This document shows, in pieces, positions 24,849-33,442 of a stretch of DNA of 64,000 bases. The notes below the pieces were generated by a model. It did no database searches and was not told the DNA's origin. It saw only the letters and a program-made list of their open reading frames with translations. Position 1 is the stretch's first letter. Each line of letters opens with the position of its first letter. The stretch comes from JAPOQD01 sp964620555 (GTDB lineage: Bacteria; Pseudomonadota; Gammaproteobacteria; Pseudomonadales; Halieaceae): assembly GCA_964620555.1 (NCBI GenBank), contig CAZUGZ010000005.1, positions 4,641 to 68,640 of the forward strand, read 5' to 3'. Both the position numbers and the translations under genes were made by a program.

Positions 24849-26357
24849 TTACTGTTGCCTCTTGAATAGGGTCCGGATGGCGGGCAGGTCAGGTTTGAGC
24901 GATGCGTTGCGCGGAATGGTGGCGGCAACCAGGAATCGTGCCGGTACCTGGTAGGGCGCCAGTGACTTCCTGGCGTGCGCTTGCACGGATTCCAGGTCAA
25001 TCTCACTGGCGCCATCGCGGGGCTGGAGCAGTGCGGCGGGCACCTGACCGAGCCGGTCGTCGTCCAGGGCGACGACCACCGCTTCCTCCACGTCCGCGTG
25101 TTCGTTCAAGACTTTCTCAACATCGGTGGGAATGACCTTGAAGCCTCCCCGGTTGATTGCCGCATCGGTGCGGCCGCGAATCCACAGGAAGTCGTCTTCG
25201 TCCAGCACGGCGATGTCGGTGGTGGCCACCCAGGTGTCTTTGCCCGAGGGGGATTGCACCGAGCGAATCTCGAGTATGCCTTCTTCCCCTCGTGGTACTT
25301 CCTCGCCGCTCCCGGCATCGACGATGCGCAGTTCGGCGCCCGGAAATGCCCGGCCCACACTGCCCAGCTTCGCCGGCATGAATTCGCGGTGCAAGGGCAG
25401 GGACCAGCCTGCCACGCCGCCGGCGAACTCGGTGGCACCGTATACCACCAGCAGCGGTACACCGTATCGGGCCTCGAAGGCTTCCTGGATATCGGGGCGC
25501 AAGGCGGCGCTGCCGCAGATGATTGCCTTGAGGCTTGCCAGCGTCTCCTTCTGGACATCTGCATCGAAAATCATCTTCACGGTTGCCGGCACCAGGTGAC
25601 CCAGCTTCAACTGGTAGCGCTGGACGGCGTCAGACCAGGTTTGAACGTCGAACCGCCCCATCAGAATCTGCGGCCGGGCGTCGATAACGGACTTAAGGCT
25701 GAAAAAGAGACCGCCGATGTGCGCCAGCGGGCTGGCCACAATCGCCGGGACCTCCTTGTCCTGCACCGCACTGCTGCCGCCTTCCGGCATCTGGTCAGAG
25801 ATGGGATGCAGCAGGCCGGGATACCTGAGGGGGATGCGTTTCGGAGCGCCCGTGGTGCCGCTGGACTGCATCAGTGCGGCGATATTGTCCAGTGGCTTGG
25901 AGAACGCGGCGTCGGAATTCCCCGGGAGGAAATTCAGCGCAATATCCGTGTCGGTGTCGCTTGCGACAATCACAGCACTACCCGTTCTGCTGACGGCCTC
26001 CTCAAGGTGCTGGTCCGCAAGGTCATCGGGCGCGGCGATCAGCAAAGGCAAGCGCAGGGACGCCAGTTCCGCCCCGATCTTCTCTCCGGAATGCATGGGG
26101 TTGAAGGTCACGAAGCAGTGCCCTGCACGGGTGATCGCCAGCAGTGCTGTGACTGCTGCAGCGCTGTTGTGGGCGACAACGCCGATCTGGCTGCCCGTGG
26201 GCAGCGAGAGTTCAGAAAAGCACTCGTCCATTGCGCGGATGGCGGTGGCCACCTGCTGCCAGGTGTATGTGCGGGTCCCGGAGTAAATCGCTGTGGCCTT
26301 CGGGGCCAGTCGCAGAACATGCTCCAGGTGATCCTCAAATTCACCGTAACTGCGCAT
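24849..26357 (-). CDS. Acyl-CoA ligase (AMP-binding family)
   Basis: A 502-residue adenylate-forming enzyme. The phosphate loop LMQSSGTTGAPKRIPLR is near residue 162, VVYGATEFAGGVAG near 307 and the RGRTDAAINRGGFKVIPTDV hinge near 399. The C-terminal RNASLKPDLPAIR includes the expected catalytic lysine. It lies between the dehydratase gene (four bases) and the ACAD pair (two bases), so one polycistronic message would supply activation, desaturation and hydration of the same acid. No start-codon conflict is apparent. The acid is not identifiable from sequence. Confidence 0.87.
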   Translation of the reverse strand: MRSYGEFEDHLEHVLRLAPKATAIYSGTRTYTWQQVATAIRAMDECFSELSLPTGSQIGVVAHNSAAAVTALLAITRAGHCFVTFNPMHSGEKIGAELASLRLPLLIAAPDDLADQHLEEAVSRTGSAVIVASDTDTDIALNFLPGNSDAAFSKPLDNIAALMQSSGTTGAPKRIPLRYPGLLHPISDQMPEGGSSAVQDKEVPAIVASPLAHIGGLFFSLKSVIDARPQILMGRFDVQTWSDAVQRYQLKLGHLVPATVKMIFDADVQKETLASLKAIICGSAALRPDIQEAFEARYGVPLLVVYGATEFAGGVAGWSLPLHREFMPAKLGSVGRAFPGAELRIVDAGSGEEVPRGEEGILEIRSVQSPSGKDTWVATTDIAVLDEDDFLWIRGRTDAAINRGGFKVIPTDVEKVLNEHADVEEAVVVALDDDRLGQVPAALLQPRDGASEIDLESVQAHARKSLAPYQVPARFLVAATIPRNASLKPDLPAIRTLFKRQQ

Positions 26358-26361
26358 GGAA

Positions 26362-27645
26362 TCAACCCTCGAGCGGTTCTTCCCTGCCGCGCAGGTCCAT
26401 CATCCTGGCGCCGCGCTGACGCAACTCCTGTGGTGCGACAGGCAGTGAAATCGGGCCGAATTCGCGCGAAGGCAGCAGGATCTCAGCGGTTCCTGTGACC
26501 GAGTCCTCCTCGCGCTGGTTGGTTCCCCGTACTTCGATGGTCACCACGCAACCCGCCTCTTCGCGACGCTTGTCGGTGACCTCACCGCGCATGATGTGGG
26601 TATCACCCAGGAAGTTGAAGGTGTTGAGCCTGTTGGACATGTTCCAGAGCCAGGCGTCGTCACCCATCCAGTTGGTGAGGAGATGGCTCATCCAGCAACT
26701 GCGCATCTGGCCGTAGTCATAGGGAGCGGGCAGCCCGATGCTTTGCGCCCAATTGGGATCCCAGTGCATGCGCTGCATCACATCGGGCACGCCGTATTCG
26801 TCCGGGTTATAGAAACCTTTCAGTTTCCGGGTGCGCCCTATCCAGGCGTGGCGCAGTGGCCCGATGCCGTACTCGCCCATGCCCCAGCCGACATGCTGGG
26901 AGATAATGTCGGTGACGGTCATGGGGCCCTTGACCACGGGAACCAGCTGGTCGCCCACAGAGACGTCCTCGAACCAGTGGGGTTCGTTTCCGCGGCGCTC
27001 TTCCGCCGCGTAGAGGGCGTTTATCTCTTCGATTTCAGACCCGGTGTAGGTGGCGCGTTCGGTCTTCGCATGCTTGCCAGCCTTCTTCGAGCCACCGCGC
27101 TCTGCGCTGACGTAACTCTCATAGCGTACCGCCACGGGATCGCCCATGCGGTCCACGTGCAGGTAGCGATAGGTCTCGATCACGGAGCGGCCGCCGCTGA
27201 AGCTGGAGGTCTTGACCTCCACGTCAGATGTGCTGGAGTCGATGAAAGTCTCGTCACCTGCGTAGATGGGCTTGAACCACTCCCAGCGCACGCCTGCGTA
27301 GTATTTGCCAACGCCCCGGAACAGGCCCCTGAACAACTCTTTCTTTTCCCCCGTCAGCGGAGGAATCTCGCAACGGCCCGTGGCAATGGGGTACATGGGT
27401 GGTGCGATCATGCCTCGCCAGCGCGTTTGACTGGCGTAGGCCTCATCCTGATAGAGAGGATTGTCGTCTCCGTAGCCCCAGTTGAAGTTTCTCATGGTCG
27501 ACGTGGCGGCTTCTGGCGAAAGGGTGCGGCAGCGCAGGGGAGTCGGCACGCCGATCTGGCGCCGGGCCCGTTCGATGTCCTCATCAGTGATTTTCGCGCT
27601 GATGTCTTTGTCCCGGTCTTTTTCGACCCGGTCTGCTTCGGCCAT
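26362..27645 (-). CDS. MaoC/FAS1-type dehydratase with two hot-dog domains
   Basis: A 427-residue protein. The N-terminal half has the FAS1-like MaoC_dehydrat_N pattern (WRGMIAPPMYPIATGRCEIP, then WEWFKPIYAGDETFIDSSTS). The C-terminal half has a second hot-dog fold (FEDVSVGDQLVPVVKGPMTV). Such two-domain hydratases hydrate enoyl-CoA esters, including bulky steroid side chains (known for the actinobacterial ChsH family). I place the start at the ATG at 27645, with CAGGA seven bases ahead, rather than seven codons upstream. It heads the operon with ligase and two ACAD genes, and a GTATAC site lies 37 bases before the start. Confidence 0.8.
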   Translation of the reverse strand: MAEADRVEKDRDKDISAKITDEDIERARRQIGVPTPLRCRTLSPEAATSTMRNFNWGYGDDNPLYQDEAYASQTRWRGMIAPPMYPIATGRCEIPPLTGEKKELFRGLFRGVGKYYAGVRWEWFKPIYAGDETFIDSSTSDVEVKTSSFSGGRSVIETYRYLHVDRMGDPVAVRYESYVSAERGGSKKAGKHAKTERATYTGSEIEEINALYAAEERRGNEPHWFEDVSVGDQLVPVVKGPMTVTDIISQHVGWGMGEYGIGPLRHAWIGRTRKLKGFYNPDEYGVPDVMQRMHWDPNWAQSIGLPAPYDYGQMRSCWMSHLLTNWMGDDAWLWNMSNRLNTFNFLGDTHIMRGEVTDKRREEAGCVVTIEVRGTNQREEDSVTGTAEILLPSREFGPISLPVAPQELRQRGARMMDLRGREEPLEG

Positions 27646-27681
27646 GTGGTGTCCTGATCGCATCAATTCAGTGATTTAAAG

Positions 27682-27694
27682 AGTATACCAATAG
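27682..27694. promoter_or_regulatory. GTATAC-type operator/promoter, site 4
   Basis: AGTATACCAATAG faces the minus-strand dehydratase operon at 37 bases. It is one of two copies in the divergent spacer 27646-27841 (next copy at 27757). Confidence 0.6.
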
Positions 27695-27756
27695 CACCTC
27701 AATTGCTAATAGCTGGAAGCTGCTTGCTACTCGTGGTTTGCGTTTGCAGCATTAAC

Positions 27757-27767
27757 AGTATACTTTA
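27757..27767. promoter_or_regulatory. GTATAC-type operator/promoter, site 5
   Basis: AGTATACTTTA lies 78 bases before the plus-strand SDR that heads the 27.8-37.3 kb unit. With site 4, 69 bases away, it gives each divergent operon its own copy. Confidence 0.55.
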
Positions 27768-27841
27768 ATGCCCTGGCTGGATTGGCCGGTGGAGCAGCCG
27801 AGCCAGTTGGACCACTTAAAGCTAAACGGTGAATACAACAG

Positions 27842-28615
27842 ATGCAAATAGCAGGTAAAACCGTAGTTGTCACAGGCGCTGCGGGTGGGCTCGGCAGCGC
27901 CACTGCCAGGGTTTTCACAGAGGCCGGCGCGAAAGTAGCCATGGTAGATTACAACATCGAGGGGGCGGACGAAATTGCTGCTGAACTGGGCGAGGAAGCC
28001 AGGGCCTACCGCGTCGATATCACTGACAACGACGATGTGAAAAACGTCCTAGCCAGGATTGTGGCCGATTTCGGTGCGATCCATGTGTGCTGCAATATCG
28101 CCGGCGGCGGCACTGCTGCTGCCAAAACCTACGGCAGCAAGGGCCCCCATCCTGTCGAGGATTTCGTAAAGACAGTCAACCTGAATATCGTCGGGACCTT
28201 CAACATGATGAGCCTGGTGGCTGAGCAGATGGCACATAATGAACCGCTTACCGAGAGCGGTGAGCGCGGGGTGATCATCAATACAGCGTCCATCGCTGCC
28301 TACGAGGGCCAGATGGGGCAGCTCAGTTACACGGCAGGTAAGGCCGGAATCGTTGGTATGACCATTACTGCCGCCCGCGATCTCTCGGCCCTGGGAATCC
28401 GGGTAAATACCATGGTACCCGGGATTATGGGTACAAAGCCCATGTTGTCAGTACCAGACAATGTCAAAGAGCATTTGCTGAAATCCGTGGAATTTCCCAA
28501 GCGCTTCGGAGAGCCGGCGGAGATAGGTCGCCTCGCCCTGTTTATGGCCGAGTCGGAGTACCTGAACGGCGAGTGCATTCGACTCGACGGCGGCCTGCGC
28601 GCACCGGCGCGATAA
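27842..28615 (+). CDS. SDR family oxidoreductase
   Basis: A 257-residue short-chain dehydrogenase. TGAAGGLG near residue 11 binds NAD(P). A CNIAGGG segment replaces the usual NNAG, and the catalytic YTAGKAG includes Tyr and Lys. It ends with the typical NGECIRLDGG region. It has an extended stretch around 100-115 (TYGSKGPHPVEDF) like 17-beta-hydroxysteroid or 3-hydroxyacyl-CoA dehydrogenase relatives, a loose resemblance. The ATG follows directly after ACAACAG with no strong ribosome site. It is the first gene of the plus-strand unit with P450, crotonase and ligase. Confidence 0.86.
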   Translation: MQIAGKTVVVTGAAGGLGSATARVFTEAGAKVAMVDYNIEGADEIAAELGEEARAYRVDITDNDDVKNVLARIVADFGAIHVCCNIAGGGTAAAKTYGSKGPHPVEDFVKTVNLNIVGTFNMMSLVAEQMAHNEPLTESGERGVIINTASIAAYEGQMGQLSYTAGKAGIVGMTITAARDLSALGIRVNTMVPGIMGTKPMLSVPDNVKEHLLKSVEFPKRFGEPAEIGRLALFMAESEYLNGECIRLDGGLRAPAR

Positions 28616-28641
28616 GTCATCACTGAATCACAGGAGTAATT

Positions 28642-29850
28642 ATGTACAATGTGGCTGTCCCCGATCATGTTCCCGCGGAACTGGTCAAACACTTCAACGT
28701 ATTCTCGATTCCGCCGACGGCGAATATCTTTACCGAAATTTCGAAACTGCACGAGACGCATCCGCCGATCTTCTACAACACAACGCCGATAATGGACAGG
28801 ACGTTCACCCGCGGTGCCTGGCAGGTGACCTCGATGGAACTCATCCAGGAGATCATGCGTACCCCGGAGGATTTTTCCAGCGTGGGTATTTCGGGGTTCA
28901 ATGAACTGATCCAACTCGGCTACGAGTTGATGATCCCCATCGATACTGACCCGCCCCTGCATGGTGAAGTACGCGGACTGATTCGCGAGCAATTGCAGCC
29001 CACCAATGTGGCGCGGTTGGCTGACGGGGTTCGCGAACTGGCCAGGGAATTGGTGCAGAAATGTGTTGCCCAGGGCAGCAGTGAATTCGTAAAGGACGTC
29101 GCCTCGATCTATCCCACGCAGATGTTCCTGCTGCTGATGGGGCTTCCCATGGAGGAGGCGGAGACCTTCCTGGAGTGGGAAGCCGCACTGCTCCAACCCG
29201 ACCCCAATGACATAGAAAAAACACGGGACGCCATCCGCAAGATCGTGGCGAGGGTGCAGCAGGGGTTCGAGGAGCGCCGGGCCGACCCCAAAGATGATTT
29301 TCTGACACTGCTGGTTAATGCAGATATCTCTGAGGAATTACGTACAGGCCTCGGTTTCAACCTGTTCGTCGGCGGGCTGGACACTGTTCTGAACCAGCTC
29401 ACCTGGCTGTTCAAGTACATCGGAGAGCGGCCGGAGTTGCAGCAGCAACTGCACGGCAACCCGAAATTTATAGAGACCTCCATCGAGGAGATTGTGCGGC
29501 TGCACTCGGTGCTGACCACCCGGCGTTTCGTGACCCGCGACATGAACTTTCACGGCGTGCCCTTCAATAAGGGCGATAGCGTCGAAATGTTCATGGCGGC
29601 GGGCAGCCTTGATCCGGAGGCTTTCCCGAATCCCCACGAAGCCGACATGACACGCAAACCGAACCGCCACCTGGGCTTTGGCTGGGGACCGCATATGTGC
29701 ATCGGCATGCACCTGGCGCGCCTGGAGATGCGGATCCTGGTTGAAGAGTGGTTGGAGGCCATTCCGCAGTTCACTGTGGTGCACCCGGAGGAACTGGAGT
29801 TCCACGTGGGTATCTGGGGCTTGAACTCGCTCCCCTTGAGCTGGGAGTGA
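28642..29850 (+). CDS. Cytochrome P450
   Basis: A 402-residue soluble bacterial P450. The I-helix segment FVGGLDTVLNQLTW is near 237, the ExxR motif is in IEEIVRLHSVLTTRR near 280, and the heme loop is LGFGWGPHMCIGMHLARLE with Cys353 as thiolate ligand. The consensus AGxDT threonine is kept in GGLDTV. AGGAG lies seven bases before the ATG. No ferredoxin gene lies next to it; the rubredoxin at 4.1-4.3 kb and ferredoxins elsewhere in the genome are possible donors. It would hydroxylate an aliphatic or ring carbon. Two P450 fragments elsewhere in the window show that relatives were lost. Confidence 0.92.
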   Translation: MYNVAVPDHVPAELVKHFNVFSIPPTANIFTEISKLHETHPPIFYNTTPIMDRTFTRGAWQVTSMELIQEIMRTPEDFSSVGISGFNELIQLGYELMIPIDTDPPLHGEVRGLIREQLQPTNVARLADGVRELARELVQKCVAQGSSEFVKDVASIYPTQMFLLLMGLPMEEAETFLEWEAALLQPDPNDIEKTRDAIRKIVARVQQGFEERRADPKDDFLTLLVNADISEELRTGLGFNLFVGGLDTVLNQLTWLFKYIGERPELQQQLHGNPKFIETSIEEIVRLHSVLTTRRFVTRDMNFHGVPFNKGDSVEMFMAAGSLDPEAFPNPHEADMTRKPNRHLGFGWGPHMCIGMHLARLEMRILVEEWLEAIPQFTVVHPEELEFHVGIWGLNSLPLSWE

Positions 29851-29882
29851 TATCCTGCCGATAATCCGAACGGATAAACACT

Positions 29883-30656
29883 ATGAGCGACGCGCTGCTG
29901 CGGGAAGATTTCGACAGTGTCATTGCGCTGACACTGAACCGGCCCGACAAGCTCAATGCCATCACCCCGGAGATGCTGGACGGTGTGGCCGAGGCGCTGG
30001 CTGATTTGCGCGATAACAGCGAGCGTCGGGTCCTGATGATTCGTGGCAGCGGTGAGTATTTCTCTGCGGGGATGGATATCAGTGGCGGTATGGCGCCTGC
30101 CGGGGGCAGCGGAATGGAGTTCCGCCGATGGTATCGCAGTTCCCTGCACAACCTTTTTGATGAAATCGAGGCGGTGGAAAAGCCGGTGATTATGGCAATC
30201 CATGGACCCTGCCTGGGCGGCGCGCTGGAAATGGCCTGCTCCTGCGATTTCCGACTGGCCGCCCCAAGCGCGAAGTTCGGCCTGCCGGAAATTCGGCTGG
30301 GGGTGATACCCGGCAGCGGCGGCACCAGCCGGCTGACGCGGCTGGTTGGGCCGGCCAATGCCAAGTGGTTGGTGATGGCAGGACAGGAGGTGAGTGCCGA
30401 ACGGGCACTACAGATGGGCCTGGTGCAGGGTGTATGGGATGACGAGGGGTTCGAAGAGCGCAGCCGCGAGTTCTGCCTGGAACTGGCCAGTCTGCCATTG
30501 GATGCGACGGCCACGGCCAAGATCGCGATTGATACGGTTGCCGACCTCGACCGCACCGGCGCGCGGCAGGTCGAGCGGATTGCCAACACGGTACTGACTC
30601 GGTCCGAGGAGCACCTGGCTATCATGGATGAGTTTCTCAATCGCAAGAAGAAGTAG
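29883..30656 (+). CDS. Enoyl-CoA hydratase/isomerase family protein (crotonase)
   Basis: A 257-residue crotonase. It shows LNRPDKLNAITPEML, the oxyanion segment YFSAGMDISGG and CLGGALEMACSCDFRLAAPS. FGLPEIRLGVIPGSGGTSRL follows; both glutamates used for hydration are present (ALEMA and LPEI). It sits 32 bases after the P450 and 20 before a ligase, all on the plus strand. It would hydrate a 2-enoyl-CoA, though the family also contains isomerases and hydrolases. The next gene but one begins with a crotonase fragment, so this family was represented twice here. Confidence 0.9.
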   Translation: MSDALLREDFDSVIALTLNRPDKLNAITPEMLDGVAEALADLRDNSERRVLMIRGSGEYFSAGMDISGGMAPAGGSGMEFRRWYRSSLHNLFDEIEAVEKPVIMAIHGPCLGGALEMACSCDFRLAAPSAKFGLPEIRLGVIPGSGGTSRLTRLVGPANAKWLVMAGQEVSAERALQMGLVQGVWDDEGFEERSREFCLELASLPLDATATAKIAIDTVADLDRTGARQVERIANTVLTRSEEHLAIMDEFLNRKKK

Positions 30657-30676
30657 CATTTGAATAGAGTGGTGAT

Positions 30677-32299
30677 ATGAGCGAATCAAACTGGTCCCTG
30701 GGCCCTCGGGAAACAGTCACCGGTATTCTGCGGGATGCAGTGGCGCAGAATCCCGAGAAGCTGTTTATCGAGTTCCAGGACGGCAGTAAGGCGACTTACG
30801 CCGAGTTCAACAGCCGTTCCAACGCCCTGGCGCGGGGTCTGGTCGAGGCCGGCGTGAAACCGGGCGAGACCGTTGGCGCCATGCTGGACACCAACATGGA
30901 TTGCGTATTGAGCTGGTTTGCCGCCAATAAGGCCGGGGCAATCTGGGTGCCATTCAATACCGCCCTCAAGGGCGAATTCCTCCGTCACCAGGTGGATAAC
31001 GCCGGCGCCGGCATCATCCTCGCCGAGAGCGACTACACGGAGCGCTTCGCAGGCATCGAGCAACAGATCGACTGCGTGAGTCACATCTTCGTGCGCGGCG
31101 ATATACCTGCCGATGGCCCCGCAACAATAGAACTGCAGCCCTTGCAGGCATTAACCTCCCAGTATCACAGCGATCTGCCGGAGTGCAACCAGCCCCCAGA
31201 TCTTTCCATGCTGATTTACACCTCGGGCACCACGGGACCTTCAAAGGGCTGCATGATCAGTCATAACTACGCGGCGAACATGGCGCGCCTCTCCCGGGAG
31301 AGTGCCGAGCGCGGTCCGGATGATGTGAACTGGTCCTGCCTGCCCATGTTCCACCTGAACGCGACCAGCACCACCGTGCTCGCCACCGCCCTGACTGGTG
31401 GGCGCTGTTATTTCATGCCGCGTTTTTCCCTGTCGGGCTTCTGGCCTTCCATCCAGGCCTCCGGCGCGACCGTCGTCAACATTATCGGCCAGATGGTGCC
31501 GTTGATCGCAAAGCTGGATGATACCGAGGAATCCAGGGCCTGTTTCGGCCAGGTGAGGGCGGTAATGGCTTTGCCCTTCGATGAGAGCCTGCAGGCAATC
31601 TGGCGCGAGCGCTTCGGTGTCACCGTCGCAGGGGCCAACTGCTATGGTCTTACTGAGGCCTCCCTGATGACCCACCTGAAAGCGGGGGAGTACGCCAAGC
31701 CCGGCTCCTCAGGCCGGCGCAACGAGTACTTCGACGTCATGGTGATCGACGACGAATTCAACGAGTTGCCGCCAGGTGAGGCGGGTGAAGTGGTCTGCCG
31801 ACCGCGCCGGCCCAATATCATGTTCGAGGGCTACTGGAAGAACCCGGAGAAAACCCAGGAGATCATGAGCGGCCTGTGGCTGCACAGCGGCGACATCGGC
31901 AAGTTCGACGAAGACGGGTTCTTCTACTTTGTTGACCGCAAGAAGGATTACCTGCGCCGGGCCGGCGAGAATATCTCCAGCTATGAGCTGGAGGTGGCGA
32001 TACAGGCGCACCCGGCAGTCAAGGAGGTGGCCGTACATTCCGTGTTGTCCGAACTCTCGGAAGATGAGGTCAAGGCCACGATCGTGGTCAATGACGACGC
32101 GTCCATTACCGAGGAAGAGCTGTGCCGCTGTTACGTCGACCAGCTGCCGTATTACGCGGTGCCCAGATACATCGAGTTCCGGGATTTCCTACCGATCAAT
32201 CCTCTCAACAAGGTAATGAAATACCAATTGCGGGACGAGGGGGTTACGGCGAAGACCTGGGATCGCAATGACTCCGATATCCAACTAGTGAAGAGATAG
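30677..32299 (+). CDS. ATP-dependent acyl-CoA ligase (CaiC-like)
   Basis: A 540-residue AMP-forming ligase. The phosphate loop MLIYTSGTTGPSKGCMISH is near residue 177, NCYGLTEASLMTH near 321 and the hinge VDRKKDYLRRAGENISSYE near 418. The closing NPLNKVMKYQLR has the expected lysine. The RRAGENIS wording resembles crotonobetaine/carnitine-CoA ligase relatives. It follows the crotonase by 20 bases with a weak GTGGTG ribosome region. It belongs to the P450 unit and would activate the acid formed by oxidation. Substrate unknown. Confidence 0.88.
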   Translation: MSESNWSLGPRETVTGILRDAVAQNPEKLFIEFQDGSKATYAEFNSRSNALARGLVEAGVKPGETVGAMLDTNMDCVLSWFAANKAGAIWVPFNTALKGEFLRHQVDNAGAGIILAESDYTERFAGIEQQIDCVSHIFVRGDIPADGPATIELQPLQALTSQYHSDLPECNQPPDLSMLIYTSGTTGPSKGCMISHNYAANMARLSRESAERGPDDVNWSCLPMFHLNATSTTVLATALTGGRCYFMPRFSLSGFWPSIQASGATVVNIIGQMVPLIAKLDDTEESRACFGQVRAVMALPFDESLQAIWRERFGVTVAGANCYGLTEASLMTHLKAGEYAKPGSSGRRNEYFDVMVIDDEFNELPPGEAGEVVCRPRRPNIMFEGYWKNPEKTQEIMSGLWLHSGDIGKFDEDGFFYFVDRKKDYLRRAGENISSYELEVAIQAHPAVKEVAVHSVLSELSEDEVKATIVVNDDASITEEELCRCYVDQLPYYAVPRYIEFRDFLPINPLNKVMKYQLRDEGVTAKTWDRNDSDIQLVKR

Positions 32300-32304
32300 C
32301 CTTC

Positions 32305-32460
32305 ATGAGTAAAACGCCGGTCCTTACGCGAATTGATGACCACGTGGGCATCGTCTCCATCAATCTCCCCGAGAAGCACAATGCCATGGATGATCCGGCC
32401 CAGGCCGTGCTGCTGGAAGCGATGCAACAGATGAGCGAGGATCCGGATGTTGACGCACCG
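32305..32460 (+). pseudogene. Crotonase, N-terminal remnant
   Basis: The first 50 codons of an enoyl-CoA hydratase relative (SKTPVLTRIDDHVGIVSINL, EKHNAMDDPAQAVLLEAM, SEDPDVDAPG). It is normal up to about residue 50 and then leaves the family pattern at the joint near 32450-32465. The ATG still overlaps the ligase region, just five bases after its stop. The active site is missing. Confidence 0.75.
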
Positions 32461-32630
32461 GGGTTATGCACGAATTGGGCTGGGCCGCGACCTATCTCTG
32501 CTCGCCTTTTGTCGCTTACATAACAGGGCATACGCTGGTCGTGGACGGCGCCAACTGGTTGCGCTGTTCGCTGGTGATGCCGGAATTTCAAACCGTGCGG
32601 GATACGATGGTCCCCCGCGAGAAAAAATAG
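32461..32630 (+). pseudogene. SDR (dienoyl-CoA-reductase type), C-terminal remnant
   Basis: In a different frame from the crotonase piece, codons 32466-32630 read MHELGWAATYLCSPFVAYIT, then GHTLVVDGANWLRCSLV and end MVPREKK. This is the C-terminal part of an SDR of the peroxisomal 2,4-dienoyl-CoA reductase or citronellol-dehydrogenase kind, with the ITGHTLVVDG landmark. The nucleotide site and Tyr/Lys pair are gone. One deletion joined this tail to the crotonase head. Confidence 0.75.
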
Positions 32631-32647
32631 CCGTAAAGGAGTTGAAC

Positions 32648-33442
32648 ATGTTTGGTAATGACTATGAATTCCGACGTGTGGTAGTCACTGGTGCCGCATC
32701 CGGCATGGGAGCGGCGGTATGCAAGATACTGCTTGAACTGGGTGCCGATGTGATCGGTGCAGATATCAAAAAGATCGAAAATCCCGAAATCACCGGCTAT
32801 CAGCTGAACCTGATGGACCAGGCGAGTATCGACGCTTTGGTTGCCGAGCAAGCCGATGAGTCGATCTACGCCCTGTTCTGCTGTGCTGGCTTGCCCCAGA
32901 CCTTCCCACCCGTTGACGTGGTACAGGTGAATTTCCTCGGCAACCGCTACTTGATTGAATCCATTCTGCCCAAGTTGCAGGGTGAGAGTGCCATTGCTGT
33001 GATTACGTCCATGACCCTGGGCTGGGTGCAGGAAGCGGAGCGGCTGTCGCCTCTGATTAACAGTACCTCCATGGAAGAGGGGCGCGCCTGGGTGGAGGCA
33101 AACCAGGAGAGCATGGGAGATTCCTATGTGGTGGCGAAACACGCCATGGCAGCATGGTCATCCATCAATTCAACTCGCTATATCCAGCGTGGCACCCGCA
33201 TGAACATATTGTGTCCTGGAGTGACCCAGACACCGATGTTGGCATCATTCTACGAAGCGGCGCCTGAGGCGATGAACATGCTTCCGCAGCCACTGGGCCG
33301 CGAAACCACCGCTGAGGAACAGGCGTTTGCGATGGTTTTTCTCAACCATCCGCGCGCCAGCGCCCTGGTTGGGGTCAGCTTGTATAACGATGGCGGATCT
33401 CAGGCTGCCGTCCTGTCCGCCGCTGCAGCAGGCCTGATGTAA
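32648..33442 (+). CDS. SDR family oxidoreductase (3-alpha-HSD-like)
   Basis: A 264-residue SDR. It has VVVTGAASGMGAAVCKILLE at 11-30, CCAGLPQ in place of NNAG and VITSMTLGW with the catalytic serine. After a long insert it has SYVVAKHAMAAW with Tyr and Lys. The lack of the central helices between NNAG and Ser, and the long loop before Tyr, resemble bacterial 3-alpha-hydroxysteroid dehydrogenases of the short type. A strong AAAGGAG lies seven bases before the ATG at 32648. Its stop overlaps the next ATG by one base (TAATG), so it is coupled to the aldehyde dehydrogenase; alcohol to aldehyde to acid is a plausible sequence. Confidence 0.86.
   Translation: MFGNDYEFRRVVVTGAASGMGAAVCKILLELGADVIGADIKKIENPEITGYQLNLMDQASIDALVAEQADESIYALFCCAGLPQTFPPVDVVQVNFLGNRYLIESILPKLQGESAIAVITSMTLGWVQEAERLSPLINSTSMEEGRAWVEANQESMGDSYVVAKHAMAAWSSINSTRYIQRGTRMNILCPGVTQTPMLASFYEAAPEAMNMLPQPLGRETTAEEQAFAMVFLNHPRASALVGVSLYNDGGSQAAVLSAAAAGLM

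Noticed and set aside
24975..26498. Long open frame on the plus strand opposite the ligase gene
   Set aside because: It is antisense to a ligase with all catalytic motifs, has no family pattern, and arises from third-position GC bias.
26596..27657. Long open frame on the plus strand opposite the dehydratase gene
   Set aside because: It mirrors the codon pattern of the real gene and contains no recognisable domain.
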